Origin: Lysobacteraceae bacterium PS02340
Lineage (GTDB): Bacteria; Pseudomonadota; Gammaproteobacteria; Xanthomonadales; Xanthomonadaceae
Assembly: GCA_029959605.1 (NCBI GenBank)
Contig: JASCOC010000009.1
Location: 62,001-126,000, forward strand
DNA length: 64,000 nt
Direction: 5' to 3'
The notes under the pieces were generated by a model. It was not told the DNA's origin, ran no database searches, and saw only the letters and a list, made by a program, of their open reading frames with translations. The translations under genes and the position numbers were made by a program. This document shows, piece by piece, positions 45,197 through 54,332 of this stretch (position 1 is its first letter; each line of letters begins with the position of its first letter).

Positions 45197-45823
45197 TCAG
45201 GCGATGACGGGCGCGTCGTAGGTCCGCATCGCGAAGCGCACGCGCGCATGGGTGGCGGCCAGTGCGGTCAACGGCTGCAGCAGCCGCGGCATGCAGGCCG
45301 CCAGCTCGACCATCGCCGCGCCGTGCGCCGCCGGCAGCGTGCCCGCGCGCGGGTGCCAGTGGCCACCGCAGAAGGTCTCCAGCGTCACGCTTTCGATCAT
45401 CGGCGCGTCGCCGTGCGGCTGCCGCCATTCGATCAACAGGCCGTTGCCGCGCGCGGTGCCGCTGCGGTCGAGCGGATCGAGATACAGCCGCGTGCGATGC
45501 AGGCCGATCACCGATTCGGCCACGGCCAGGCACTGGGCGGCGGCGTCGGCGAAGCTGCCCTCCAGCACGTCGGGCAGGCGCACGCGCGGGCCATGCTCGC
45601 CATGCCGCCGCGCACCGGCGCCGAGGATGTCGTCGGCGGTGAAGCTGCCGCCGTGGCCGTCGGCATCGCGCAGGTCCAGCCGCAAGCGCTGGCGCGTGGG
45701 CAGCAGGCCCCCGAAACCCCGGCGCGTGGCCGTGTTCGAGGCCGGCAGGGCGCGCAGGGTCTGCGAGCGGCGCACACCGCCATCGACGGACATCGGCGGA
45801 GAAACGGGAGAACGGTGGGCCAT
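45197..45823 (-). CDS. Hypothetical protein upstream of putA
   Basis: A 208-residue protein starting at ATG 45823. It is soluble, with a polar N-terminus (SVDGGVRRSQTLRALP) and a more ordered C-terminal half: LEGSFADAAAQCLAVAESVIGL, LIEWRQP..DAPMIESVTLETFCGGHWHP, HGAAMVELAACMPRLLQPLTALAATHARV. The Cys-Gly-Gly-His-Trp-His stretch could bind metal. I do not recognise a family. It precedes putA by 91 bases on the same strand, so co-transcription is possible. Confidence 0.6.
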   Translation of the reverse strand: MAHRSPVSPPMSVDGGVRRSQTLRALPASNTATRRGFGGLLPTRQRLRLDLRDADGHGGSFTADDILGAGARRHGEHGPRVRLPDVLEGSFADAAAQCLAVAESVIGLHRTRLYLDPLDRSGTARGNGLLIEWRQPHGDAPMIESVTLETFCGGHWHPRAGTLPAAHGAAMVELAACMPRLLQPLTALAATHARVRFAMRTYDAPVIA

Positions 45824-46056
45824 GGGGGTATCCTCGGGCTGCGTAAGACAGGCTATAGCCCGCGTCGGCGCCTCTCGACACCCGGGCCGACCCGAGGGGT
45901 CGCAGCGGTTGCGGCAGCGCGGCTTGCCCCTGTAGAACGCCGACAGCTACCATTCATGCGTTATTCGCAGCACGCCGCCGCTCCTGCGATATCTCCCGGC
46001 ACCCATTGCCGGGCGAGGACGGACGCGTTCCCGCCAGCACCAAGGCCAGCTCAGGT

Positions 46057-47043
46057 ATGGGGTCCGATGTGAAGCAAGGCGCTTGTTCCAACAGGTACGC
46101 GTCCAGACTGTGGATGGGGGGCGCTGCCGCGCTTCTGGCATCGACGAACGTTCTGGCGCAGTCCGCAGACCCCAAGCCGTGGCAGCTCAACATGGGCCGC
46201 GGTGTCACGACCTCCGCCCAGCACGCCTACGACGCGCACATGCTCGCGCTGTGGGTCTGCGTGGTGATCGGCGTGCTGGTGTTCGGTGCGATGGCGGTGG
46301 CGATGTTCCGCTTCCGCAAGTCGCGCGGGGTCACCGCGGCGCAGTTCACCCACAACACCACCGCCGAAGTCATCTGGACCGTCGTCCCGATCGTCATCCT
46401 GGTGCTGATGGCGGTGCCGGCCACGCAGAAGCTGATCGCGATGTACGACACCCGCGACGCGACGATGACCGTCAAGGTCACCGGCGTGCAGTGGATGTGG
46501 AAGTACGAGTACATGGGCGAGGACGTCACGCTGACCAGCCGCCTCGACCGCGAGAGCGACCGCCTGCGCCAGAGCCGCGACACCACGCGCGCCGAGCTCG
46601 ACGCGCACGGCCATTACCTGCTCGACGTCGACAACCAGCTGGTGCTGCCGACCAACACCAAGATCCGCTTCGTCGTGACCGCCGACGACGTGATCCATTC
46701 CTGGTGGGTGCCGGCCTTCGGCTGGAAGCAGGACGCGATCCCGGGCCTGGTCAACGAGGCCTGGACCGAGATCCTCGAGCCGGGCGTCTACCGCGGCCAG
46801 TGCGCGGAGCTGTGCGGCAAGGACCACGGCTTCATGCCGATCGTCGTGCGCGCGGTGTCGCCGGAGGAGTTCGACACCTGGCTCGCCGCCGAGAAGGCCA
46901 AGAACGCGCCGGCCATCCCGACGCCGGGCGAACCCGGCCCCGCCGACGCCGCACCCGCACCGTCGCCTGACGCCGCGCCTGCCGAGGCCGCCGCCTCCGC
47001 CACGCAGTCCCCGTCCGCCCCTGCCGCGCCCGCGGCCGGCTGA
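46057..47043 (+). CDS. coxB: Cytochrome c oxidase subunit II
   Basis: A 328-residue subunit with the CuA electron entry site. An N-terminal export signal (GGAAALLASTNVLAQ) and two helices (LWVCVVIGVLVFGAMAVAMF, IWTVVPIVILVLMAVPATQ) precede the periplasmic cupredoxin. VTGVQWMWKYEY is the aromatic electron path, and CuA ligands lie in VIHSWWVP and QCAELCGKDHGFMP. A Pro/Ala/Ser-rich tail (last ~40 residues) follows. The start may be ATG 46057 or GTG 46069 (GGGG at -10). Weak promoter elements (ttgccc 45924, taccat 45948, 18-base spacer) are upstream. It is the first gene of the cox operon. Confidence 0.94.
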   Translation: MGSDVKQGACSNRYASRLWMGGAAALLASTNVLAQSADPKPWQLNMGRGVTTSAQHAYDAHMLALWVCVVIGVLVFGAMAVAMFRFRKSRGVTAAQFTHNTTAEVIWTVVPIVILVLMAVPATQKLIAMYDTRDATMTVKVTGVQWMWKYEYMGEDVTLTSRLDRESDRLRQSRDTTRAELDAHGHYLLDVDNQLVLPTNTKIRFVVTADDVIHSWWVPAFGWKQDAIPGLVNEAWTEILEPGVYRGQCAELCGKDHGFMPIVVRAVSPEEFDTWLAAEKAKNAPAIPTPGEPGPADAAPAPSPDAAPAEAAASATQSPSAPAAPAAG

Positions 47044-47063
47044 TCGATCGAGGCACACCGCAC

Positions 47064-48689
47064 ATGTCGACGACGCACCCCGCCACCGCTGACGCGCACC
47101 ACGACGATCACCACGCCCATCCGCAGGGGTTCGTCCAGCGCTGGTTCTTCTCCACGAACCACAAGGACATCGGCACGCTGTATCTGCTGTTCTCCTTCAT
47201 GATGTTCGTCATCGGCGCGGCGATGAGCGTGATCATCCGCACCGAGCTCGCCGCACCGGGCCTGCAGCACGTCAGCCCGACGTTCTTCAACCAGATGACC
47301 ACCATGCACGCGCTGGTGATGATCTTCGGCGGCGTGATGCCGGCCTTCGTGGGCCTGGCGAACTGGATGATTCCGCTGCAGATCGGCGCGCCGGACATGG
47401 CGCTGCCGCGCATGAACAACTGGTCGTTCTGGATCCTGCCGTTCGCGTTCACGCTGCTGCTGATGACGCTGTTCCTGCCCGGCGGTGGCCCGGCCGGTGG
47501 CTGGACGCTGTATCCGCCGCTGTCGCTGCAGGGCGGCAGCAGCGTGTCGCTGACGATCTTCGCCATCCACATGATGGGCATCAGCTCGATCATGGGCGCG
47601 ATCAACGTCATCGCGACCATCCTCAACATGCGCGCCCCGGGCGTGGACCTGTTGAAGATGCCGATCTTCTGCTGGACCTGGCTGATCACCGCGTTCCTGC
47701 TGATCGCGGTGATGCCGGTGCTGGCCGGCGCGGTCACGATGCTGCTGACCGACAAGTTCTTCATGACCTCGTTCTTCAACGCGGCCGGCGGCGGCGACCC
47801 GGTGATGTACCAGCACATCTTCTGGTTCTTCGGGCATCCCGAGGTCTACATCATGATCCTGCCGGCGTTCGGCGTGGTCTCGGAAATCCTGCCGACGTTC
47901 TCGCGCAAGCCGCTGTTCGGCTACCAGGCGATGGTCTACGCGACCGCGTCGATCGCGTTCTTGAGCTTCATCGTGTGGGCGCACCACATGTTCACCGTCG
48001 GCATGCCGCTCGGCGGCGAGATCTACTTCATGTTCGCGACGATGCTGATCGCGATTCCGACCGGCGTGAAGGTGTTCAACTGGGTGTCGACGATGTGGCG
48101 CGGCGCGATGACGTTCGAGGCGCCGATGCTGTGGGCGATCGCGTTCGTGATCCTGTTCACCATCGGCGGCTTCTCGGGCCTGATGCTCGCGATCGTGCCG
48201 GCCGACTTCCAGTACCACGACACCTATTTCGTCGTCGCGCACTTCCACTACGTGCTGGTGACCGGCGCGCTGTTCTCGATCATCGCGGCCACGTACTACT
48301 GGTGGCCCAAGTGGACCGGGCGCATGTACAGCGAGTTCTGGGCGAAGGTGCATTTCTGGTGGACGATCATCTTCGTCAACCTGCTGTTCTTCCCGCAGCA
48401 CTTCCTCGGCCTGGCCGGCATGCCGCGCCGCATTCCCGACTACAACGTCGTGTTCGCGGACTGGAACCTGATCAGCTCGATCGGCGCGTTCGGCATGTTC
48501 GCCACGCCCTTCATGATGTTCGCGATCCTGCTGCACTCGAAGCTGCGCGGCGCGCCCGCCGCGGCGCGGTCGTGGGAAGGCGCGCGCGGTCTGGAGTGGA
48601 CGGTGCCGTCGCCGGCCCCGCACCACACCTTCGCCAAGCCGCCGGTGATCAAGCCGGGCGATCTGGCCCACGACGACATCAGCCACTGA
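47064..48689 (+). CDS. coxA: Cytochrome c oxidase subunit I (aa3 type)
   Basis: A 541-residue haem-copper catalytic subunit with 12 helices. Haem a His lies in TTMHALVMIFGG, the CuB His and cross-linked Tyr in WFFGHPEVYIMILPAFG, the two CuB His in WAHHMFTVG, and haem a3/a His in HDTYFVVAHFHYVL. GHPEVY and the D-channel residues (NWM near 95-100) mark it as an A-type, proton-pumping oxidase. It follows coxB by 20 bases, and its stop shares one base with the next small gene (TGATG). Confidence 0.97.
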   Translation: MSTTHPATADAHHDDHHAHPQGFVQRWFFSTNHKDIGTLYLLFSFMMFVIGAAMSVIIRTELAAPGLQHVSPTFFNQMTTMHALVMIFGGVMPAFVGLANWMIPLQIGAPDMALPRMNNWSFWILPFAFTLLLMTLFLPGGGPAGGWTLYPPLSLQGGSSVSLTIFAIHMMGISSIMGAINVIATILNMRAPGVDLLKMPIFCWTWLITAFLLIAVMPVLAGAVTMLLTDKFFMTSFFNAAGGGDPVMYQHIFWFFGHPEVYIMILPAFGVVSEILPTFSRKPLFGYQAMVYATASIAFLSFIVWAHHMFTVGMPLGGEIYFMFATMLIAIPTGVKVFNWVSTMWRGAMTFEAPMLWAIAFVILFTIGGFSGLMLAIVPADFQYHDTYFVVAHFHYVLVTGALFSIIAATYYWWPKWTGRMYSEFWAKVHFWWTIIFVNLLFFPQHFLGLAGMPRRIPDYNVVFADWNLISSIGAFGMFATPFMMFAILLHSKLRGAPAAARSWEGARGLEWTVPSPAPHHTFAKPPVIKPGDLAHDDISH

Positions 48690-48832
48690 TGCAGCTCGCG
48701 ATGACCACGCCCGATCCCGGTTCCGATCTCGCTGCCCGTCGCCGCCGCGCGCGGCGCACCGCGGTGGTCGTCGGCGCGATCGCGGCACTGGTCTACATCG
48801 GTTTCATCGCGCGCGGCGTGCTGCTGTCATGA
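48689..48832 (+). CDS. 47-residue single-helix protein between coxA and ctaG
   Basis: ATG at 48689 overlaps the coxA stop (TGATG), and its TGA at 48830-48832 overlaps the ctaG start (ATGA), so it is coupled on both sides and almost certainly translated. The product has a basic N-terminus (DLAARRRRARRT) and one helix (AVVVGAIAALVYIGFIARGVLL), so the N-terminus should be cytoplasmic. Small helix proteins at this site are common in proteobacterial cox operons, and a role in oxidase assembly is inferred from position. I cannot name a family with confidence. Confidence 0.8.
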   Translation: MQLAMTTPDPGSDLAARRRRARRTAVVVGAIAALVYIGFIARGVLLS

Positions 48833-49455
48833 GCGACGACATGCAGCCCACGGACGCGCGCACCGACACCCGGCCGAAGTCGAAGACATTCGGCATCGGC
48901 AAGCTGGTCGGCGTGTCGATCGCCGCATTCGCGTTCACGTTCTCGCTGGTGCCGCTGTACCGCATCGCCTGCGAGAAGGTGTTCGGCATCCGGCTCGAGA
49001 ACAGCGCGGTCGCCGCGCCGGCGACGAGCGCGACGCCGGCCGAGCGCTGGGTCACGGTCGAGTTCGACGCGACGGTGAACTCGCATCTGCCGTGGTCCTT
49101 CCGCCCCAACGACACCCGCATGCGCGTGCGCGTCGGCGAGCAGTACGAGACCACGTACTACGCGCACAACGACAGCGTCGCGGCCGTCGTCGGCAGCGCC
49201 ACGCCGTCGGTGGCACCGGCGCGCGCGTCGGGATTTTTCCAGAAGACCGAGTGCTTCTGTTTCACCGCGCAGACCCTGCAGGCCGGTGAGACGCGCGACA
49301 TGCCGGTGCGTTTCATCATCGACCCGTCGTTGCCGAAGGACGTCAACACGGTCACGCTGAGCTACACCTTCTTCAAGAACGATGTCCTCACCTCGCGTCT
49401 GACCGCCCACGCGGCGCCGGTACGCAACAGTCCCGGTGTGGCCGCGGCGCCCTGA
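48829..49455 (+). CDS. ctaG: Cytochrome c oxidase assembly protein CtaG/Cox11
   Basis: A 208-residue copper chaperone that delivers CuB to subunit I. One N-terminal helix (LVGVSIAAFAFTFSLVPLY) anchors an immunoglobulin-like periplasmic domain. The copper-binding CFCF motif is C142/C144 in KTECFCFTAQTL. VEFDATVNSHLPWSFRP and FIIDPSLPKDVNTVTLSYTFF are family signatures. It overlaps the upstream 47-residue gene by four bases and is followed by coxC after 49 bases. Confidence 0.96.
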   Translation: MSDDMQPTDARTDTRPKSKTFGIGKLVGVSIAAFAFTFSLVPLYRIACEKVFGIRLENSAVAAPATSATPAERWVTVEFDATVNSHLPWSFRPNDTRMRVRVGEQYETTYYAHNDSVAAVVGSATPSVAPARASGFFQKTECFCFTAQTLQAGETRDMPVRFIIDPSLPKDVNTVTLSYTFFKNDVLTSRLTAHAAPVRNSPGVAAAP

Positions 49456-49504
49456 GCCCGCACCGCACTTTCCCGAACCACGCATCGACGATCCGGACAC
49501 CGCC

Positions 49505-50386
49505 ATGGCCCACGCCAAGCCCGAGCAGGACCCCGACCTCTATTTCGTGCCCCACGACAGCAAGTGGCCGGTGTTCGCCTCGGTGGCGCTGTTCGTCACG
49601 ATGCTGGGCCTGGCCAGCTGGTTCAACGAACACACCTGGGGCCGGCCGATGTTCTTCGTCGGCATCGCGGTGCTGGCGCTGATCCTGTTCAAGTGGTTCG
49701 CCGACGTGGTGCTCGAATCGGTGTCGGGCTACTACAACAAGCAGGTCGACCTGTCGTTCCGCATGGGGATGGTGTGGTTCATCTTCTCGGAAATCATGTT
49801 CTTCGCCGCGTTCTTCGGCGCGCTGTTCTACGCGCGCACGCTGTCGCTGCCGTGGCTGGGCGGCGAAGGCTCGGGCGCGATGACCAATGCGGTGCTGTGG
49901 GACGGCTACAGCGCGGCATGGCCGTCGGCCGGCCCAGGCGATGTCGGCGGCGCGTTCCAGACGATTCCGGCCTGGGGTCTGCCGCTGCTCAACACGCTGA
50001 TCCTGCTGGCGTCGGGCATCACCATCACCATCGCCCACCACGCGCTGCGCGCCGCGCACCGCACCCAGCTGCTGGTATTCCTCGGCGCGACGATCCTGCT
50101 CGGCTGCGTGTTCCTGTTCTTCCAGATCGAGGAATACGTCCACGCCTATCGCGATCTGAACCTGACGATGGGCTCGGGCATCTACGGCTCGACGTTCTTC
50201 ATGCTCACCGGCTTCCACGGCGCGCACGTGACGCTCGGCACGATCATGCTGATCGTGATCTGGCTGCGCTGCTATCGCGGCCACTTCACCAAGGAGAACC
50301 ACTTCGCGTTCGAAGCGGTCGCCTGGTACTGGCACTTCGTGGACGTGGTCTGGCTGATCCTGTTCCTGTTCGTCTACGTCGTCTGA
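49505..50386 (+). CDS. coxC: Cytochrome c oxidase subunit III
   Basis: A 293-residue seven-helix subunit. YFVPHDSKWPVFASVALFVTMLG opens the protein; MVWFIFSEIMFFAAFFGALFYAR carries the conserved Glu; TGFHGAHVTLGTIMLIVIWLR and FEAVAWYWHFVDVVWLILFLFVYV close it. It stabilises subunit I and helps proton uptake. ATG 49505 gives the usual MAHA... start; the 23-residue upstream extension is not conserved. A GC hairpin (50401-50424) follows, and the next gene is on the opposite strand. Confidence 0.96.
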   Translation: MAHAKPEQDPDLYFVPHDSKWPVFASVALFVTMLGLASWFNEHTWGRPMFFVGIAVLALILFKWFADVVLESVSGYYNKQVDLSFRMGMVWFIFSEIMFFAAFFGALFYARTLSLPWLGGEGSGAMTNAVLWDGYSAAWPSAGPGDVGGAFQTIPAWGLPLLNTLILLASGITITIAHHALRAAHRTQLLVFLGATILLGCVFLFFQIEEYVHAYRDLNLTMGSGIYGSTFFMLTGFHGAHVTLGTIMLIVIWLRCYRGHFTKENHFAFEAVAWYWHFVDVVWLILFLFVYVV

Positions 50387-50400
50387 CGACGCGTCGACGC

Positions 50401-50424
50401 CGGGCGGCGCATCGCTGCCGCCCG
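50401..50424. terminator. Bidirectional hairpin between coxC and the twin-helix gene
   Basis: cgggcggc (50401-50408) pairs with gccgcccg (50417-50424) around an 8-base loop, between convergent genes. No strong T tract follows, so termination may be partial. Confidence 0.5.
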
Positions 50425-50440
50425 CTTCCCACTTCCGGCC

Positions 50441-50665
50441 TCAGCCGTAAACGCCATGCGGCTTGATCCAGCCCATCCAGATCGCCAGCAGCACCAGCAG
50501 GATCAGTCCGACCGACAGGCCGATGCGGCGCGTGAGCGCCTTCACCGTGCGGTCGGTCGTGCCCTTGTCGGTCATCATGTAGTACAGCGCGCTGCCCAGG
50601 TTCCACAGGATCAGCAGCACGAAGGCGATGATCAGCAGCAACTTCAGCGAATCGTTCATCACCAT
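50441..50665 (-). CDS. Twin transmembrane protein (DUF2909 type)
   Basis: A 74-residue protein with two helices (LLLIIAFVLLILWNLGSALYYM and IGLSVGLILLVLLAIWMGWI) joined by a charged loop (MTDKGTTDRTVKALTRR) and ending PHG. This is the pattern of the small DUF2909 proteins found inside proteobacterial cox clusters on the opposite strand. GGAG six bases before ATG 50665 supports the start. Its function is unknown; oxidase assembly or stability is inferred from conserved location. Confidence 0.85.
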   Translation of the reverse strand: MVMNDSLKLLLIIAFVLLILWNLGSALYYMMTDKGTTDRTVKALTRRIGLSVGLILLVLLAIWMGWIKPHGVYG

Positions 50666-50724
50666 CGCAGGCTCCGGAACACTGGGTGTGTGCGCCGATT
50701 ATTGCAGCACGCGGAGCGCCGCGC

Positions 50725-51459
50725 GTGAGTCTGCGCCGGACCCGCATCATCGGCTGGACGCTGGCGGTGCTGGCGATCGCGGCCTTCGTGTCGCTGGGCC
50801 AGTGGCAGCTGTCGCGGATGGGCCAGAAGCAGACGATGCTCGACGCCGTCGCGGTGACGCTCGAGGCCCGCACGCCCGTGTCGCTGTCGGCCGCCGGCGA
50901 CGTCGCACGCGCCCGTGACTACGACTGGAGCGCAGGCCGCGGCCGTTTCGTCGACCGTCCGGCCTTCGTGCTCGACAACCAGATCCAGGCCGGCGTGCCC
51001 GGCCTGCGCGTGTATCGCCTGTTCGCGCCCGACGACGCGCCGCCGCTGCTGGTCGATCTCGGCTGGACCGCGCTCGTCGACCGCACGACGCGCCTGCCCG
51101 ACGCCGCCATCGTGCGCGGCGACGGTCTGCTCGGTCGCGATTTCGAGCTGCGCGGCCTGCTCGCACCGCCGCCGTCGCCCGGCCTCGCGCTCGGCCCGGC
51201 GCTCACGCCGGGCGAGGCGGTGCTGATGACCCGCATCGACATCCCCGCGATCGCCGCCGAAACCGGTGTGCCGGCCTTGCCACCGCGCGTGCTGCGGCTC
51301 GATCCGGCGCTCGACATCGGCTACCTCCGCGATCTCGACGTCCTGCCCAACACGCTCACGCCCGACAAGCACCTCGGCTACGCGGTGCAGTGGTTCGGGC
51401 TGGCCCTCGCGGTGCTCGTCATCGCCCTCGTGCTCACGTTCCGGACCCGCCGCCGATGA
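50725..51459 (+). CDS. SURF1-family cytochrome oxidase assembly protein
   Basis: A 244-residue protein with two terminal helices (GWTLAVLAIAAFVSLGQWQLSRM at the start, WFGLALAVLVIALVLTF at the end) and a periplasmic domain between. G-Q-W-Q-L-x-R, V-x-G-R-F, FVLDNQIQAGVPGLRVYRLF and LLVDLGW are the SURF1 signatures. It assists haem A insertion into subunit I. GTG at 50725 with GGAG upstream is preferred over the frame start at 50686. Its stop overlaps the next ATG (ATGA). Confidence 0.93.
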   Translation: MSLRRTRIIGWTLAVLAIAAFVSLGQWQLSRMGQKQTMLDAVAVTLEARTPVSLSAAGDVARARDYDWSAGRGRFVDRPAFVLDNQIQAGVPGLRVYRLFAPDDAPPLLVDLGWTALVDRTTRLPDAAIVRGDGLLGRDFELRGLLAPPPSPGLALGPALTPGEAVLMTRIDIPAIAAETGVPALPPRVLRLDPALDIGYLRDLDVLPNTLTPDKHLGYAVQWFGLALAVLVIALVLTFRTRRR

Positions 51460-52052
51460 ATCCGTCTCCCGCGCACACGCTGCCGCCCGCGCAGCGCAAC
51501 CGCAATCGAATGCTGCTGGTGCTGATCGTGGTGCTGTTCCTCGGCAGCGCCGTCGTCGCCGGCGCGCTGCGGTTCTCGGGCTGGCGGCCGTCGGGCATGC
51601 AGAACAAGGGCGAGCTGCTCGATCCGCCGGGTGACCTGCGCACGCATCCGCTGCACCTGATCGACGGCGGCAGCTACGACTGGCGCCCGGCCGAGCGGCG
51701 CTGGCGCATCCTCGTCGCGCCGCCGCGCGATTGCGCGCAGACCTGCGTCGAACTGTCGCGGCAGCTGGATCTGGTGTGGCAGCTGTTCGGCCGCAATGCC
51801 GATCACGTCGACATCCTGTGGGCGGGCGCGGTACCCGAAGGCGCGATCCGCAATCCGGCGTGGCGGCTCGTCGAAGCTGACCCGGCGCTGCGTGCGACAT
51901 TACCGCGCGTCGACGGCGGGCCCGGCGAGGCGGACAATGGGGTCCCCGCCTATGTCGTGGACCCCAACGGGTTCGTCATCCTGCGCTACGCCCCGGGCTT
52001 CGATCCGGGCGACCTGCGCAGCGACATGGCCAAGCTGCTGAAACTCAAGTGA
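51456..52052 (+). CDS. Membrane-anchored thioredoxin-like protein in the cox cluster
   Basis: A 198-residue protein with one N-terminal helix (NRMLLVLIVVLFLGSAVVAGALRFSGW) and a periplasmic domain. The PPRDCAQTCVELSRQLDLVWQLFGR segment, with a C-x3-C pair, and the ending YVVDPNGFVILRYAPGFDPGDLRSDMAKLLK resemble the SCO/thioredoxin fold. The SCO copper His is not obvious, so copper delivery is uncertain. It is translationally coupled to SURF1 (ATGA) and to ctaA (TGATG). Assembly of the oxidase is inferred from context. Confidence 0.8.
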   Translation: MNPSPAHTLPPAQRNRNRMLLVLIVVLFLGSAVVAGALRFSGWRPSGMQNKGELLDPPGDLRTHPLHLIDGGSYDWRPAERRWRILVAPPRDCAQTCVELSRQLDLVWQLFGRNADHVDILWAGAVPEGAIRNPAWRLVEADPALRATLPRVDGGPGEADNGVPAYVVDPNGFVILRYAPGFDPGDLRSDMAKLLKLK

Positions 52053-53251
52053 TGACCCACACGCCTCCCGCGCGCGCGACGTCGTTCCGTCCGTCGACCC
52101 ACAAGCATTTCCACCGCATCGCCTGGCTCGCCGCCGCGCTGACGCTGTGCGTGATCGTGTTCGGCGCGTTCGTGCGCCTGTCGGATGCCGGCCTCAGCTG
52201 TCCCGACTGGCCCACCTGCTACGGGCGCGCCGCATGGCCGCAGGCGGCCAGCGAGGTCGTCGACCACGCTGCGAGCGCGATCCGCGAGTTCGAATCGCAC
52301 AAGGCCTGGCGCGAGCAGGTGCACCGCCATCTGGCCGCATCGCTGGGCGTGCTGGTGCTCGGTCTCGCGCTGCTGGCCGCGCGCCGGCGCCCCTTCGGCA
52401 TGCTGCAGATCATCGGCGCCTCGGCGCTGGTCGCGCTCGCGATTCCGCTGTACATGCAGGGCCACGTGATGGCCGCGCTGGGCATCGCCGCGCTCGGCGA
52501 GGCGTTGCTGCTGATCGCGGCCTTACGCTGGTCGAACATCGATCTCGCGCGCGCCGCGGCGCTGACGCTGGCGGTGGTGATCTTCCAGGCGCTGCTCGGC
52601 AAATGGACGGTCACCATGCTGCTCAAGCCGGTGATCGTCATGGGCCATCTGCTCGGCGGCATGCTGACGTTCTCGCTGCTGCTGTGGATGGCGTGGCGCG
52701 CGACGGTGCAGCCGATCGTGCTGGTCGATGCGCCGACGCTGCGGCGCTGGACGCTCGGCGCGATCGGTCTGGTCGGCGTGCAGATCGCACTCGGCGGCTG
52801 GGTCAGCGCGAACTACGCGGCGCTCGCCTGCGGCGCGGGCGGCTGGGTGACCGATGCGCACCATTACGTCGATTTCCCGAAGTGCGTCGGCGAATGGTGG
52901 CCGCAGGCCGATTTCCGCGAAGGCTTCGTGCTGTGGCGCGGCGTCGGCGTGGATTACGAAGGCGGCGTGCTCGACGGCGCGGCGCGCGTGGCGATCCAGC
53001 TCGCGCACCGGGTCATGGCGATCGCGGTGTTCGCGTACCTGATCGCATTCGCCGCGCGTCTGCTGCGCACGCCGGGCCTGCGCGGCTGGGCGGTCGCGCT
53101 CGCGCTGCTGACATGCGCGCAGGTCGCGCTGGGCATCCTCAACGTCAAGCTCGCCCTGCCGCTGCCGGTCGCAGTGATGCACAACGGCGGCGCCGCGCTG
53201 CTGCTGTTCGTGCTGGTGTCGCTGCTCGCGCGCCTGAAGCGCCCGGACTGA
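52052..53251 (+). CDS. ctaA: Haem A synthase CtaA/COX15
   Basis: A 399-residue eight-helix enzyme that oxidises the C8 methyl of haem O to make haem A. Family markers are [22 protein letters not shown] (Cys pair and conserved Asp/Arg), [27 protein letters not shown] (haem His), [34 protein letters not shown], and [24 protein letters not shown] (haem His). It is the type with the cysteine-containing loop. ATG 52052 overlaps the upstream stop; GTG 52049 is one codon earlier. ctaB follows by one base. Confidence 0.96.
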   Translation: MTHTPPARATSFRPSTHKHFHRIAWLAAALTLCVIVFGAFVRLSDAGLSCPDWPTCYGRAAWPQAASEVVDHAASAIREFESHKAWREQVHRHLAASLGVLVLGLALLAARRRPFGMLQIIGASALVALAIPLYMQGHVMAALGIAALGEALLLIAALRWSNIDLARAAALTLAVVIFQALLGKWTVTMLLKPVIVMGHLLGGMLTFSLLLWMAWRATVQPIVLVDAPTLRRWTLGAIGLVGVQIALGGWVSANYAALACGAGGWVTDAHHYVDFPKCVGEWWPQADFREGFVLWRGVGVDYEGGVLDGAARVAIQLAHRVMAIAVFAYLIAFAARLLRTPGLRGWAVALALLTCAQVALGILNVKLALPLPVAVMHNGGAALLLFVLVSLLARLKRPD

Positions 53252-53252
53252 C

Positions 53253-54185
53253 ATGGCGATCCAGGCACGCGACTACTGGGCGCTGACCAAACCCCGCGTG
53301 GTGGCGCTGATCGTGTTCACCGCGCTGGTCGGCATGTTCCTCGCCGTACCCGGCCTGCCGCCGTGGAAAGAAACGGTGTTCGGCCTGCTCGGCATCTGGC
53401 TGGCGGCGGCATCGGCGGCGGCGATCAACCATCTGATCGACCAGCGCATCGACAAGGTCATGGCGCGCACCGCGCATCGGCCGCTCGCGACCGGCGCGCT
53501 GCGCCCGGTGCAGGTGCTGGTGTTCGCGCTGGCGCTGGGTGCGCTGTCGATGGCGATCCTGGTGCTGCTGGTCAACGTGCTGACCGCTGCGTTGACCTTC
53601 GCCTCGCTGATCGGCTATGCGGTGATCTACACCGGCTGGCTCAAGCGCGCGACGCCGCAAAACATCGTCATCGGCGGCATCGCCGGCGCGGCGCCGCCGC
53701 TGCTGGGCTGGGCCGCGGTGACCAACATGCAGGGCCAGTGGGACTGGGCGCACGCGCTGCTGCTGGTGCTGATCATCTTCGTGTGGACGCCGCCGCATTT
53801 CTGGGCGCTGGCGATCTTCCGCCGCGAGGATTACGCGCGCGCGTTGGTGCCGATGCTGCCGGTCACGCACGGCGTGGCGTACACGCGCTGGCAGATCCTG
53901 ATCTACAGCGTGCTGCTGGTCGTGATCACCCTGTTGCCGGTCGCGATCGGCATGAGCGGCGTGTTCTATCTGGGCGGCGCCGTCGTGCTGGGCCTGGTGT
54001 TTCTCTGGTACGCGTGGCGGCTGCTCGATCCGCCGGACGAGTTCTTCGCGATGCGGATGTTCAACTATTCCGTCGTGTACCTGATGGCGCTGTTCGCGTT
54101 CCTGCTGGTCGACCACTGGCTGTTGCCGTGGTTGCCGGGCGCCGGCGCTGCGGCGGGCGGACTGGATTTCCAGCGCATCCACTGA
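53253..54185 (+). CDS. ctaB: Protoheme IX farnesyltransferase (haem O synthase)
   Basis: A 310-residue UbiA-family enzyme with nine helices that attaches farnesyl to haem [21 protein letters not shown] opens the protein. The prenyl-phosphate/Mg site is [25 protein letters not shown], with the Asp pair spaced four apart. [41 protein letters not shown] and [18 protein letters not shown] are the other signatures. It supplies haem O to CtaA, the product of the upstream gene, and closes the cox cluster. Confidence 0.97.
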   Translation: MAIQARDYWALTKPRVVALIVFTALVGMFLAVPGLPPWKETVFGLLGIWLAAASAAAINHLIDQRIDKVMARTAHRPLATGALRPVQVLVFALALGALSMAILVLLVNVLTAALTFASLIGYAVIYTGWLKRATPQNIVIGGIAGAAPPLLGWAAVTNMQGQWDWAHALLLVLIIFVWTPPHFWALAIFRREDYARALVPMLPVTHGVAYTRWQILIYSVLLVVITLLPVAIGMSGVFYLGGAVVLGLVFLWYAWRLLDPPDEFFAMRMFNYSVVYLMALFAFLLVDHWLLPWLPGAGAAAGGLDFQRIH

Positions 54186-54236
54186 CGACCGCCGCGTCCG
54201 CTCCGGCGGGCGCAGGGCCCGCCGGCGCAGTGGACA

Positions 54237-54332
54237 TCAGGACTTCTTCGCGGCCTTCTCGGCCCGCTTTTCCTTCAGGGTCTTGACCGGCTTCTTCTTG
54301 GTCTCTTTCTTCTTGTCGAGGCTCTTGGCCAT
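54237..54332 (-). CDS. 31-residue lysine-rich protein
   Basis: ATG at 54332 has GGAG seven bases upstream, and the frame ends with TGA at 54237-54239. The product starts MAKSLDKKKETKKKP and continues with LKEKRAEKAAKKS; it is nearly half Lys. It has no membrane segment and should be a basic helix or disordered chain able to bind nucleic acid or ribosomes. I do not know a named family. It converges with ctaB, whose stop lies 51 bases away. Codon choice (AAG for almost every Lys) fits the host. Confidence 0.65.
   Translation of the reverse strand: MAKSLDKKKETKKKPVKTLKEKRAEKAAKKS

Noticed and set aside
41830-45207. 1125-codon frame opposite putA
   Set aside because: Runs the whole length of a fully conserved putA on the other strand with no recognisable motif; shadow.
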